Position numbers and translations under genes: made by a program. Positions 43,526 to 52,129 of a stretch of DNA of 64,000 bases are shown here, one piece after another. The notes under the pieces are model-generated. The model worked only from the letters and a program-made list of their open reading frames with translations. It was not told the DNA's origin and made no database searches. This DNA is from Kitasatospora phosalacinea (GTDB taxonomy: Bacteria > Actinomycetota > Actinomycetes > Streptomycetales > Streptomycetaceae). How positions within the stretch are numbered: the stretch's first letter is position 1; each line of letters opens with the position of its first letter. The stretch lies in contig NZ_JNYE01000047.1 of NCBI RefSeq assembly GCF_000717185.1, positions 1-64,000 on the forward strand. Reading direction: 5' to 3'.

Positions 43526-45298
43526 ATGGCGGACGTGGACATCGAGCAGGACACCAAGAAACGGTGGATCGGCGCGGAGCACCCGCGCTACAAGTGGGTG
43601 GCGCTGTCCAACACCACCCTCGGCATGCTGATCGCGACGATCAACTCCTCGATCGTGCTGATCTCGCTGCCGGCGATCTTCAACGGCATCTACCTCAACC
43701 CGCTGGAGCCGGGCAACGTCAGCTACCTGCTGTGGATGCTGATGGGCTACATGCTGGTCACGGCGGTGCTGGTGGTGACGCTGGGGCGGCTCGGCGACAT
43801 CTGGGGCCGGGTCCGGATCTACAACGCGGGCTTCCTGATCTTCACCGTCACCTCGGTGGTCCTCTCGCTCGACCCGATGGGCGGGGGCGGCGGCGCGCTC
43901 TGGCTGATCGGCTGGCGGGTGGTGCAGGCCGTCGGCGGCGCGATGCTGATGGCGAACTCCGCGGCCATCATCACCGACGCCTTCCCGGCCAGGCAGCGCG
44001 GCATGGCGCTCGGCGTCAACATGGTCGCCGCGATCGCCGGGTCCTTCATCGGCCTGGTCCTCGGCGGCGTCCTCGCCGAGTGGAACTGGCGGTCGATCTT
44101 CTGGGTCAACGTCCCGATCGGCATCATCGGCACCGTCTGGGCCTACCGCTCCCTGCACGAGACCGGCGTCCGCCGCCCCGGGAGGATCGACTGGTGGGGC
44201 AACGTCACCTTCGCCGTCGGCCTCACCGCGCTGCTCGCGGGCATCACCTACGGCATCCAGCCCTACGGCGGCCACACCATGGGATGGACCAACCCCTGGG
44301 TGCTGACCGGCCTGATCGGCGGGGCGGCCGTCCTGGTCGCGTTCTGCGTGATCGAGACCAGGGTCGCCGAACCGATGTTCCCGCTGCGCCTGTTCCGCGA
44401 CCCGGTGTTCGCGGGCGGCAACCTGGCGACGCTGCTGGGCTCGATCGCCCGCGGCGGCCTGCAGTTCATGCTGATCGTCTGGCTGCAGGGCATCTGGCTG
44501 CCGCTGCACGGCTACGAGTACGAGCAGACCCCGCTCTGGGCGGGCATCTACCTGGTACCGCTGACCGTCGGCTTCCTCGCCGCCGGACCGATCGCCGGAC
44601 ACCTCTCGGACCGCTTCGGCGCCCGGATGTTCGCGGCCGGCGGCCTGGTCGTGATGGCCGCCTCGTTCGCCGGACTGCTGGCCCTGCCCACCGACTTCGG
44701 GTACGTGTGGTTCGCCCTGCTGGTGTTCCTCAACGGCCTCGGTGGCGGCCTGTTCGCCGCGCCCAACACCGCCCTGGTGATGTCCAGCGTCCCGGCCGCC
44801 GACCGCGGCGCCGCCTCCGGCATGCGGGCCACCTTCCAGAACGCGGGCATGGTGCTCTCCATCGGCGTGTTCTTCTCGCTGATGGTGGCCGGCCTGGCCG
44901 GATCGCTCCCGCAGACCCTCAACGACGGCCTCACCGGCCAGGGCGTCTCGGCCGCCGACGCCCACGCGGTGGCCCAACTCCCGCCCGTCGGGACGCTGTT
45001 CGCGGCCTTCCTGGGCTACAACCCGATCCACGAACTGCTCGGCCCGCAGGTGCTCTCCGGCCTGCCCGCCTCCAACGCCCAGACCCTCACCGGGCGCGAG
45101 TTCTTCCCGCACCTGATCTCCGGACCGTTCCACGACGGCCTGATGGTGGTCTTCTCGCTCGCCATCGCGATGTCACTGGTCGCCGCCCTGGCCTCGCTGC
45201 TGCGCGGCCGCCGAACCGGTACGGTCGACGACGGCCCCGACAGCGCCGCGATCACCGTCCCGGACGGGGGCACCGCGGTCTCCCGGGGCGCGGCGTGA
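43526..45298 (+). CDS. MFS drug transporter, 14-helix DHA2 type
   Basis: 590-residue proton-driven efflux protein. After a polar leader the first helix has TLGMLIATINSSIVLISLPAI (DHA2 motif D1 region). Motif A is GRLGDIWGRVRIYNAG, and motif C-like glycine-rich helix GSFIGLVLGGVLAEWNWRSIFWVNVPIG is strong. A long extracytoplasmic loop lies near 480-540. GCAGGAG precedes ATG 43526 closely. It is followed by a MarR gene 1 to 34 nt later, depending on the start chosen, forming a typical drug-sensing efflux unit. Confidence 0.93.
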   Translation: MADVDIEQDTKKRWIGAEHPRYKWVALSNTTLGMLIATINSSIVLISLPAIFNGIYLNPLEPGNVSYLLWMLMGYMLVTAVLVVTLGRLGDIWGRVRIYNAGFLIFTVTSVVLSLDPMGGGGGALWLIGWRVVQAVGGAMLMANSAAIITDAFPARQRGMALGVNMVAAIAGSFIGLVLGGVLAEWNWRSIFWVNVPIGIIGTVWAYRSLHETGVRRPGRIDWWGNVTFAVGLTALLAGITYGIQPYGGHTMGWTNPWVLTGLIGGAAVLVAFCVIETRVAEPMFPLRLFRDPVFAGGNLATLLGSIARGGLQFMLIVWLQGIWLPLHGYEYEQTPLWAGIYLVPLTVGFLAAGPIAGHLSDRFGARMFAAGGLVVMAASFAGLLALPTDFGYVWFALLVFLNGLGGGLFAAPNTALVMSSVPAADRGAASGMRATFQNAGMVLSIGVFFSLMVAGLAGSLPQTLNDGLTGQGVSAADAHAVAQLPPVGTLFAAFLGYNPIHELLGPQVLSGLPASNAQTLTGREFFPHLISGPFHDGLMVVFSLAIAMSLVAALASLLRGRRTGTVDDGPDSAAITVPDGGTAVSRGAA

Positions 45299-45332
45299 CG
45301 TGAACGAGACGGCGGAGCAGGGGAGTTCGACG

Positions 45333-45779
45333 GTGGGACAGCAGCACGAGGGCGGGCTCGACCCGGCGGAGGTGGCGCGCCTGCGCCTGGTCATCGCCCG
45401 CCTGAACCGGCACCTGATGCAGGCCTCCGACCGGCAGGAGTTCACCTTCGCCCAGCAGTCCGCCCTGGCCCGGATCGAGGAGCACGGCCCGGTCCGGCTC
45501 GGCGAACTCGCCGCGCTGGAACGGGTCGCCGCCCCCTCGCTGACCCGCACCGTCGCCTCACTGGTCGAGTCCCGGCTGGTCCACCGCGTCCCCGACCCCA
45601 ACGACGGACGCTCCGCCCTGGTCGAACTCTCCCCGGAGGGCGTCGACCTGCTCGCCCACATCCGCCGCCGCCGCTCCGAACTCCTGGCCCGCCGCACCGC
45701 CGAACTCACCGACGAGGAACGGCGCACCCTGATGGCGGCCCTGCCCGTCCTGGAACGCCTGGTCTCCATCGAGGGCTGA
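45333..45779 (+). CDS. MarR-family regulator of the adjacent MFS gene
   Basis: 148-residue winged-helix regulator. The DNA-binding part is TFAQQSALARIEEHGPVRLGELAALERVAAPSLTRTVASL, and the wing is RVPDPNDGRSALVELSPEG (D-x-R-S/A motif). Terminal helices would form the dimer. GTG 45333 is preferred because GGGGAG lies 7 nt upstream; a GTG at 45300 immediately after the MFS stop would add 11 residues. It is cotranscribed with the exporter and probably represses it from the site at 43476-43495. Confidence 0.9.
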   Translation: MGQQHEGGLDPAEVARLRLVIARLNRHLMQASDRQEFTFAQQSALARIEEHGPVRLGELAALERVAAPSLTRTVASLVESRLVHRVPDPNDGRSALVELSPEGVDLLAHIRRRRSELLARRTAELTDEERRTLMAALPVLERLVSIEG

Positions 45780-45896
45780 ACGCCCCCGCAGGCCCGCCGC
45801 CCCGCAGCCCGCGCCGCGGCGGCGAGGGCCGGGGCGGCGAGGGCCGGTGCGGCCGGGGGCGGCCGGTGCGGCCGCCGACGGCGGGGGCGGGGTCGG

Positions 45897-46460
45897 TCAG
45901 AGGATGGTCAGGACGGTGGCGAAGTTCAGCACGGTCGCGCCGCCGGGGCTGTCGCAGGCCAGCAGGTCCAGGTTCGGCGCGGTGAAGGTCTCCACCACCG
46001 TGCCGCCGAGGAACTCGCCCGAGGTGACGGTGCCGGTCTCGGTGATCACCGTGGTGGCCAGACCGCGCACCACCGTCGCGGTGAACGGGAAGCTGCTGGC
46101 GGTCCCGTTGTTCCAGCGGACGGTCTCCACGCCCGTCTCGGTGAGCAGTTGGTCGCAGCTCAGCTCCAGCAGCGCGGTGACGTCCCGCTCCCCGGCACTG
46201 GCCGTCGAACCGACGGCCAGACAGCTGCCGGTGGGGCTGTGCGGACCGGGCACGTTCAGGTTGCCGTCCACCGTCACGGTGATCGGCCGCACGGTGTGGG
46301 TCAGGCCCGGGCTGTACGTGGTGTACGTCCAGCCGGTGCAGTTGATCGTGGCGAGCACGGCCGGTGCGGCCCGTGCGGGAGCGGCGGCCGGCAGCGTCGC
46401 GCTGCCGAGCAGCAGGGCCAGCAGGCCGGTGAGAGTGGTGGCACGTCCGGTACGGAGCAC
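45897..46460 (-). CDS. Secreted protein of unknown function
   Basis: 187 residues with a Sec signal (TTLTGLLALLLGSATLPAAAPARA, cleavage near residue 30). The mature domain is beta-rich, with short strands such as ITVTVDGNLNVPG and TSGEFLGGTVVETFTAPNLDLLAC, and four cysteines that could form two disulfides (NCTGW, GSCLA, LSCDQ, LACDS). GTG 46460 has GGAGGG 5 nt upstream. I do not recognise a named family. GC-rich repeats (GGCGGCGAGGGCCGG) fill the 45800-45890 spacer beyond its stop. Confidence 0.75.
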   Translation of the reverse strand: MLRTGRATTLTGLLALLLGSATLPAAAPARAAPAVLATINCTGWTYTTYSPGLTHTVRPITVTVDGNLNVPGPHSPTGSCLAVGSTASAGERDVTALLELSCDQLLTETGVETVRWNNGTASSFPFTATVVRGLATTVITETGTVTSGEFLGGTVVETFTAPNLDLLACDSPGGATVLNFATVLTIL

Positions 46461-46738
46461 GACAGCCCTCCAGGGGGTGGCGGCGGTGGCGGGACGGGAC
46501 GACGGGACGACGGGACAGTACGCACCAGGGTCGCGGCGGGCCCGGCGCCCGGCAAGCCTGAGTGCGCGAACTACCTTGCCGCACAAGGGGAATGGCCGGA
46601 CGACGACAGCCCGGGGCCGACCCTGGCCGAGGACGTTCGCGCAGGCGCTCGAACCCGGCCCCGGATCGGAACGTCCGTCCGGATCGCGGGTGCCCGGACG
46701 GGGCAGGCGGCCCGGACGGATCGCGGGGGCCGGACGGG

Positions 46739-47521
46739 TCAGGGGGCCTGGGCGGCGATCCCGTCCAGCACCATCTCCAGCCCCGCCGCGAACGACTCGC
46801 CCGGTGTCAGGTGGTCGGCCGAACGCATCACCTCCGCGATCGTCGGGTGCCGCCCCGCCTCCAGCACCCGCACCATGTACGGCCCCATCGCCACCTGCCA
46901 CTCGTGGTTCGAGCGCCCCTCCGACCGCTCCGCCCGACGCTGCGCCACCTCCACCCGGAGCCGACCCGCCAGGTAGGCGTGGAACGCCCCCGCCGCCTGC
47001 TGTACCAGGGTCGGCCGTCCGGCGAAGCCCGGCACGCCCCACAGCACGGCCAGTGCGGCCTCCCGAGCGGCCAGCGCGTTCGGGCCCAAGTGCGGCCGCC
47101 CGCCCAGCAGTTCGATGAACCACTCGTGCCGCAGCGCGGCCGCCCGGTGCCGCCCGGCGATCGCCCGCAACTCCTCCCGCCACCCCTCCTGCTGCCGCTC
47201 CTCCTGCCGCCGCTCCTCCTGCCGTCCCCCGGGCCGGGCGTCCGGCGGGCCGGGGGCGATCTCGGCGTACACCGCGTCCACCATCAGCTCCAGCAGCTCG
47301 GCCTTGGTCTCCACGTACCCGTACAGCCGCATGGGGCCGACCTCCAGCACCGCCGCGACCCGCCGGATCGACACCCCCTCCAGCCCGTCCGCGTCGGCCA
47401 GTTCGACCGCCGCGCCGACGATCAGCGCCCGGCTCAGCGGCCCCGGCGTCCGCCGCTCCGGCGGCTCCGGCCGCTCCCAGACCAGGCCGGAACCGGTGTC
47501 GGAATCGTGACGGGGCGTCAT
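46739..47521 (-). CDS. TetR-family repressor (TetR_C-type) of the flavin monooxygenase gene
   Basis: 260-residue regulator. The HTH is ALIVGAAVELADADGLEGVSIRRVAAVLEVGPMRLYGYVETKAELLELM. The long C-terminal domain (about 90-260) fits the TetR_C class that senses aromatic antibiotics. Between them lies an odd charged stretch QEERRQEERQQEG (about 100-112). ATG 47521 has GGAG 10 nt upstream. It is divergent from the monooxygenase gene across two tandem operators, so it most likely represses both until a ligand binds. Confidence 0.9.
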   Translation of the reverse strand: MTPRHDSDTGSGLVWERPEPPERRTPGPLSRALIVGAAVELADADGLEGVSIRRVAAVLEVGPMRLYGYVETKAELLELMVDAVYAEIAPGPPDARPGGRQEERRQEERQQEGWREELRAIAGRHRAAALRHEWFIELLGGRPHLGPNALAAREAALAVLWGVPGFAGRPTLVQQAAGAFHAYLAGRLRVEVAQRRAERSEGRSNHEWQVAMGPYMVRVLEAGRHPTIAEVMRSADHLTPGESFAAGLEMVLDGIAAQAP

Positions 47522-47589
47522 GGGGAGCGGTCTCCGTTCGGTGGTGCAGGGCAGTGCAGGGCGGCGCAGGAACACGATACGGGGGTCTT

Positions 47590-47624
47590 GTCGATACAGT
47601 GTATCGACACGATACGGTGTATCG
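47590..47624. promoter_or_regulatory. Two adjacent TetR operators
   Basis: Site 1 (47590-47608) is a perfect GTCGATACA-G-TGTATCGAC. Site 2 (47610-47624) is CGATAC-GGT-GTATCG, one base away. They lie between divergent TetR and monooxygenase genes, and their core GATAC/GTATC is shared. Confidence 0.85.
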
Positions 47625-47658
47625 GACGGACCGGTGAAGGTGAAGGGGAGGACGGACC

Positions 47659-48840
47659 ATGACGCGCACCACGGACGTGGCGATCGTCGGAGGCGGCCCG
47701 GGCGGGCTGACCCTGGCGCGACTGCTCACCGCGGGCGGCAGCGCCCGGGTCACGGTGTACGAACGCGACGGCGGGCGGGCGGCCCGCACCCAGGGCGGCA
47801 CGCTCGACCTGCACGCCGACACCGGGCAGCGCGCCTTGCGCGCCGCCGGGCTGACGCAGGCGTTCCGCCGCCACGCCCGGCCCGAAGGGGAGGACATGCT
47901 GCTGCTCGACCCCACCGGCACCGTGCTGCACCGCGACGACACCCCGGACGACTCGCCCGCGCTCCGCCCCGAGATCGACCGCACCGACCTGCGCGACCTG
48001 CTGCTGGACTCCCTCCCGCCCGGCACCGTCGCCTGGGGCCGCACCTTGCGCACCGCCACCCCGGCCCCGGACGGCGAAGGCACCGGCTGGCAACTGGAGT
48101 TCACCGACGGCACCCGGGCCGCGCACCACCTCCTGATCGGCGCCGACGGCGCCAACTCCCGGGTGCGGCCGCTGCTCACCCCCGCCGCGCCGCAGCACCT
48201 CGGCGTCAACGCGATCGAGGGCACCGTCCCCGACATCGACCGCACCCACCCCGACCTCGCCGCCGCCGTCGGCCGCGGCAGCTACTGGGTGGTCGGCGAC
48301 GGCCGCTCACTGGTCGCCCAGCGCTGCAGCGACGGCTCCGTCCGGGTCGGCCTGACCTTCTACGGCCCCACCGGCCGCGCCGCCGACTGGCTCACCACCT
48401 GCGGCATCCCGTACGACCGCCCCGACGAGGCCCGGGCCGCGCTGCTCCCGCTGTTCGCCGACTGGACGCCCGACTGCCGCGCCCTGATCGCCGCCGCCTG
48501 CACCGGCCCGCTCACCCCGCGCGCCCTGACCGCCCTCCCGGTCGGCCTCCGCTGGCCCCACCGCCCCGGCCTCACCCTGCTCGGCGACGCCGCCCACCTG
48601 ATGCCCCCGGTCGGCCACGGCGCCAACGCCGCGATGCGCGACGCCCTGGAGCTGGCCACCGCCCTCGCCGCCACCCCCGCGGACCCCGACGCCGCCCTGC
48701 GGGCCTACGAGGAGGAGATGTTCACCCGCACCGCCGAGGTCGCCGACGAGTCGGCCCGCATCCTGGCCATGATCACCTCCCCGGCGGGCGCCCCCGGCAT
48801 CGCCGCCTTCTTCCGCGGCGAGACCCGTCCCGGGGCGTGA
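47659..48840 (+). CDS. FAD-dependent monooxygenase (TetX/aromatic hydroxylase type)
   Basis: 393-residue class A flavoprotein. The ADP-binding motif is VAIVGGGPGGLTLARLL (about 7-23), the second FAD motif is LLIGADGANSRVR (about 155-167), and the ribityl-binding GD motif is LTLLGDAAHLMPPVGHGANAAMRDA (about 305-329). It inserts one oxygen into a hydrophobic substrate with NAD(P)H. Similar enzymes hydroxylate or inactivate aromatic antibiotics such as tetracyclines and rifamycins; whether this one does is not shown. GGGGAGGA lies upstream of ATG 47659. Control is by the divergent TetR. Confidence 0.92.
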   Translation: MTRTTDVAIVGGGPGGLTLARLLTAGGSARVTVYERDGGRAARTQGGTLDLHADTGQRALRAAGLTQAFRRHARPEGEDMLLLDPTGTVLHRDDTPDDSPALRPEIDRTDLRDLLLDSLPPGTVAWGRTLRTATPAPDGEGTGWQLEFTDGTRAAHHLLIGADGANSRVRPLLTPAAPQHLGVNAIEGTVPDIDRTHPDLAAAVGRGSYWVVGDGRSLVAQRCSDGSVRVGLTFYGPTGRAADWLTTCGIPYDRPDEARAALLPLFADWTPDCRALIAAACTGPLTPRALTALPVGLRWPHRPGLTLLGDAAHLMPPVGHGANAAMRDALELATALAATPADPDAALRAYEEEMFTRTAEVADESARILAMITSPAGAPGIAAFFRGETRPGA

Positions 48841-48898
48841 GCGCCGCGCCCGCAGCGCGTACAACGCCTGCAACGCCTGCCGCGCGTACGGCCGGCGG

Positions 48899-49465
48899 TC
48901 AGCCGGTGATCTCCGGGCTGATCCGGTGCAGCCCCCACTGCTCGATGCTGCCGTCCACCAGCCCCATGAGGAACTGGACGACCCCGCCCTCGTAGTGCCA
49001 CCAGCCGCCCCCGCGGGTGGCGACGGTGACCGTCCAGTCGGCGGGGGAGCCGTGGGTGCTCCACAGCAGGAAGTCGCCCCAGTCCGTCGTCCCCCAGCGG
49101 AGGAGGCCACCGGGGGCCGGGAAGGCCCGCAGCGGCGGGTCGAGCCGCGCCTCCTCGCACCACTCCTCGACGATCTGCTGGTCCTCCAGGACGCCCTCCA
49201 CCCAGGCGCGTTCGTGTCCGGCCAGCGGGGTCGAGACGAGGAGGGTGCGGCCCAGGATCAAGCGGGAGTAGCGCTCGGTGAGGAGCACGAAGTCGGGCGG
49301 CAGCTCGGTCTCCAGGCCCTCCGCGACGGTCGCCCAGTCGAGCGCGGCCGGCTCCGGGCGCCGGAGCGCGGCGAACTCCGGGGAGGAGCCCTCGAACGCG
49401 GCCAGGGCCTCGTCCGGGTCGGTGAGTCTGCGGGCCGGGGACTGGGTGCCGATCAGGTCGTCCAT
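48899..49465 (-). CDS. SUKH (SMI1/KNR4)-like protein
   Basis: 188 residues. ELPPDFVLLTERYSRLILGRTLLVSTPL, the later LLRWGTTDWGDFLLWST and the hydrophobic ending VVQFLMGLVDGSI fit the SUKH fold, which in bacteria includes immunity proteins against contact-dependent or secreted toxins and also regulators. No toxin gene is adjacent. Its start ATG lies 13 nt inside the end of the PucR-type gene on the same strand, so they may be cotranscribed. Confidence 0.65.
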   Translation of the reverse strand: MDDLIGTQSPARRLTDPDEALAAFEGSSPEFAALRRPEPAALDWATVAEGLETELPPDFVLLTERYSRLILGRTLLVSTPLAGHERAWVEGVLEDQQIVEEWCEEARLDPPLRAFPAPGGLLRWGTTDWGDFLLWSTHGSPADWTVTVATRGGGWWHYEGGVVQFLMGLVDGSIEQWGLHRISPEITG

Positions 49466-50712
49466 GCGGGGGAGGGTATCGCCCCAGGTGGTGGCGGGGC
49501 GGGGGAGGTGGCGCGCAGGGCGATCTCCAGTTCGAGGCGGGCGTCGGGGGAGGCCAGGGCGGGGCCGAAGAGGCGGTGGACGCGGTGCAGGCGCTGGCGG
49601 GCGGTCTGCGGGTGGATGCCGAGGCGGGCGGCGACCTCGGGGGCGGTGCCGCGGCCGGTCTGCAGCCAGGCGAGCAGGGTCGCGGCGAGGCGGTCGCGCT
49701 GCTTGGGCGTGAGCGGGGCCAGCGGGGCGAGTCGGCGTTCGGCGATCAGCCGGACCAGGGCCGGGTCGGTGAGCAGCAGCAGGTCCGCGTAGCGCTCGCG
49801 GCAGTCGACCGGGCGCTGCGGCGGCTCGGGCAGCGAGGCCCGGACCAGGCGGGCCCAGCGCAGCGACTGCGCGGCGAGGGCGGGCGGCACCGCCGGGCCG
49901 ATCACGGCGCCGCGCCCGTGCAGGGCGGCCGCGAGCTGAGGGTCGGCGAGCGCGGTGGCGGGGTCCGGCAGCAGCAGGTGCGGCTGCGGGACGTCCAGCC
50001 CCGCCAGGACGCGGTCGGGCAGCCGGGCCGGGGGCGGGCCGGGCACCCCCGACGGCCCGGGCACCCCCTGCGGCCCGGACGGCCCCGACGGGCGGGGCGC
50101 GGCGGCCGGGCGCGGGTCGAGCGAGACGGCGGCGACCTGCGCGGGCAGCGGCCAGTCCGCGAGGCGGGCGGCGGTGGCGAGGTCGGCCGGGTCGGCGCCC
50201 GCGAGCAGCAGGTCGTGCAGCCGGTGCCGGGCCCGGCCGAGCGCCCCGGCCCGGTCGGTGCGGGCGTCCACGTAGCCCTGGACGCTGGCCGCGGCGACCT
50301 CGTCGATGTGCGCGAACACCGCCTCGGCGAGGGTGACCAGCTGCTCCGCGACCAGCCCGCGGCGGCGGGCCACCCGGGCGTACCGGCGCCAGGCGATCCG
50401 GGCGCCGAGCCGGAACGCGGCCTGCAGGGCGTCCAGGCTGCGGCCCTCGGAGAGCTCGCCGCGGCCGAGCGAGCGGTACACCCGCAGCTGGCGCGGGCCG
50501 GGCGAGGGCAGCCCGGCGACCCGGTCGGTGAACTCGGCGAGCGCGGTCTCCACGCCCTGCTGGATTCCGGCACCGAATTGCCCGGAGAGCGGCCGGGAGA
50601 ATTCCGGGACGGCGGATCTGATCTCACGGATGATCTCGGTCGCGAGGGATTGCTGCTCGGCTCTGAGTTCGGTGGATAAATCGCGTGGAAGGCCTTCCCA
50701 CGGTCCGACCAA
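49453..50712 (-). CDS. PucR/CdaR-type HTH regulator with collagen-like linker
   Basis: 419 residues. The N-terminal helical domain (about 1-165) resembles the RsbR-like/GGDEF-distant sensor of actinobacterial PucR proteins. The C-terminal HTH_30 is TLLAWLQTGRGTAPEVAARLGIHPQTARQRLHRVHRLFG (about 345-385). Between them is a collagen-like run SGPSGPQGVPGPSGVPGPP (about 205-225), unusual for a cytoplasmic regulator. TTG 50712 is the start, well supported by GAGGAG 5-6 nt upstream. It is divergent from the secreted lipase, which it may control. Confidence 0.85.
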   Translation of the reverse strand: MVGPWEGLPRDLSTELRAEQQSLATEIIREIRSAVPEFSRPLSGQFGAGIQQGVETALAEFTDRVAGLPSPGPRQLRVYRSLGRGELSEGRSLDALQAAFRLGARIAWRRYARVARRRGLVAEQLVTLAEAVFAHIDEVAAASVQGYVDARTDRAGALGRARHRLHDLLLAGADPADLATAARLADWPLPAQVAAVSLDPRPAAAPRPSGPSGPQGVPGPSGVPGPPPARLPDRVLAGLDVPQPHLLLPDPATALADPQLAAALHGRGAVIGPAVPPALAAQSLRWARLVRASLPEPPQRPVDCRERYADLLLLTDPALVRLIAERRLAPLAPLTPKQRDRLAATLLAWLQTGRGTAPEVAARLGIHPQTARQRLHRVHRLFGPALASPDARLELEIALRATSPAPPPPGAIPSPAWTT

Positions 50713-51099
50713 TTCCGCTCCTCGGGGTAGCGATAATCCGTTCCGCCGGTGCCCGGCGCGGGCCGGGCCGCACCGGGGCGTGCCAGGAGGGGCAAGGGGA
50801 GTATGCGTCCGGGTTACCCGCCGGTCAATAGGTCCGGCGCAAGCTTGCGGCCCCGTGCGGCACCCGCCGCGGGCGGAAACGCTGACGCGGGTGACAGTTC
50901 CGCCGGAGGGGGGACGGAATTCCTGGCACCTTCGGATGGATTTTCCGGAACCGGCCGCGCTGCGTGTTGACGGCCCGTCGGGCCGCTCCTAGCTTCGTGG
51001 CGACCCGGAGAAAGCCGGGGGACGCCCGGGGGAATTCCGGGTGCGGAACGGGCGGCGGCGTGGACGGCGGCGCGGACGACGATGCGGAAGGTGTGCGGA
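50713..51099. other. Promoter region between the PucR-type and lipase genes
   Basis: 387 bases without a gene. It holds a strong rightward promoter at 50967-50995 and several short palindromic words (GCAAGCTTGC near 50841), but no clear operator for the PucR-type protein. Confidence 0.55.
50967..50995 (+). promoter_or_regulatory. Vegetative-type promoter of the lipase gene
   Basis: TTGACG, 17 nt, TAGCTT: a near-consensus HrdB-type promoter, giving a 5' leader of about 95 nt before the lipase start. Confidence 0.75.
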
Positions 51100-52044
51100 A
51101 TGCGGAGGAACGGCGTACGGACGGCGGCACTCGCGGCACTCGCGGTCACGGGACTGCTGGCCGCCGGGACGGAACCCGCGGCGGCGGCCGGGAGCCGACC
51201 GGTGGAGACCCACTTCTCCCTCGGCTTCGTGAAGGGCTTCTTCTTCCCCGGCTCCAGCCCGGACGGCGCCAACGACTGGTCCTGCCGACCGTCCGCGGCG
51301 CACCCGAACCCGGTGGTGCTGGTGCACGGCACGCTGGAGAACCAGAACGACAACTGGGGCGGCGCGGCCCCGCTGCTGGCCAACCAGGGGTACTGCGTCT
51401 ACTCCTTCAACTACGGCGGCCCGTCCGCCGGTTCGCCGGTCCAGGGCACCGGGCCGATCGCCGACGGGGCGAAGACGCTGGCCGCCTTCGTCGACCGGGT
51501 GCTGGGCGCGACCGGCGCCGCGGAGGCCGACCTGGTCGGGCACTCGCAGGGCGGCATGCTGCCGCGCTACTACCTGAAGAACCTCGGCGGCGCCGCCAAG
51601 GTCGGCAAGCTGGTCGCCCTCGCCCCCAGCAACTACGGCACCACCCTGGACGGCATCACCGAACTCGGCCGCCAGCTGCGCATCCTGGAGCCCGCCAACG
51701 ACTTCCTGGCCGGCCCGTGCCAGGCCTGCGTGGAGCAGGAGGTCGGCTCGCCGTTCCTCACCGAGCTGAACGCCGGGGGCGGCACCGTCCCCGGCGTCGA
51801 GTACACCGTGATCGCCACCAGGTACGACGAGGTGGTCACCCCGTACACCAACTCCTTCCTCCCCGCGGGCCCGCACGTCACCAACATCCTGGTGCAGGAC
51901 CAGTGCCCGCTGGACGCCACCGACCACCTGGAGATCGGCTACGACCCGGTCGCGCTGACGGACGTGCTGAACGCGCTGGACCCGGCGCACCCGCGGGCGG
52001 TGCCGTGCCAGGTGGTGCTGCCGGTGACGGGGCCGCTGCTGTAA
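51100..52044 (+). CDS. Secreted lipase/esterase (alpha/beta hydrolase, lipase class 2 type)
   Basis: 314 residues. A Sec signal (RTAALAALAVTGLLAAGTEPAAAA) precedes the mature enzyme. The oxyanion region is VVLVHGTLENQNDNW, the nucleophile elbow is GHSQGG (Ser near residue 148), and candidate Asp/His lie in TRYDEVVTPY and TDHLEIGYDP. Cysteines SCRPS, YCVYS, PCQACVEQ, QCPLD and PCQVV suggest disulfides, as in secreted streptomycete lipases. ATG 51100 is preferred with GGAAGG 8 nt upstream; ATG 51082 is also in frame. A strong terminator follows. Confidence 0.92.
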   Translation: MRRNGVRTAALAALAVTGLLAAGTEPAAAAGSRPVETHFSLGFVKGFFFPGSSPDGANDWSCRPSAAHPNPVVLVHGTLENQNDNWGGAAPLLANQGYCVYSFNYGGPSAGSPVQGTGPIADGAKTLAAFVDRVLGATGAAEADLVGHSQGGMLPRYYLKNLGGAAKVGKLVALAPSNYGTTLDGITELGRQLRILEPANDFLAGPCQACVEQEVGSPFLTELNAGGGTVPGVEYTVIATRYDEVVTPYTNSFLPAGPHVTNILVQDQCPLDATDHLEIGYDPVALTDVLNALDPAHPRAVPCQVVLPVTGPLL

Positions 52045-52074
52045 CGCGGCGGCCCGGCGGCGGCCCGGCGGCAC

Positions 52075-52115
52075 GGCGGTGGGGTCCGGCGGCTCGGAGG
52101 CCGGACCCCACCGCC
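52075..52115. terminator. Strong terminator between convergent lipase and acyltransferase genes
   Basis: Sixteen-base perfect arms (GGCGGTGGGGTCCGGC and its complement) with a 9-nt loop, located between two converging genes. Confidence 0.85.
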
Positions 52116-52129
52116 GCGCCGGCCCCCGC

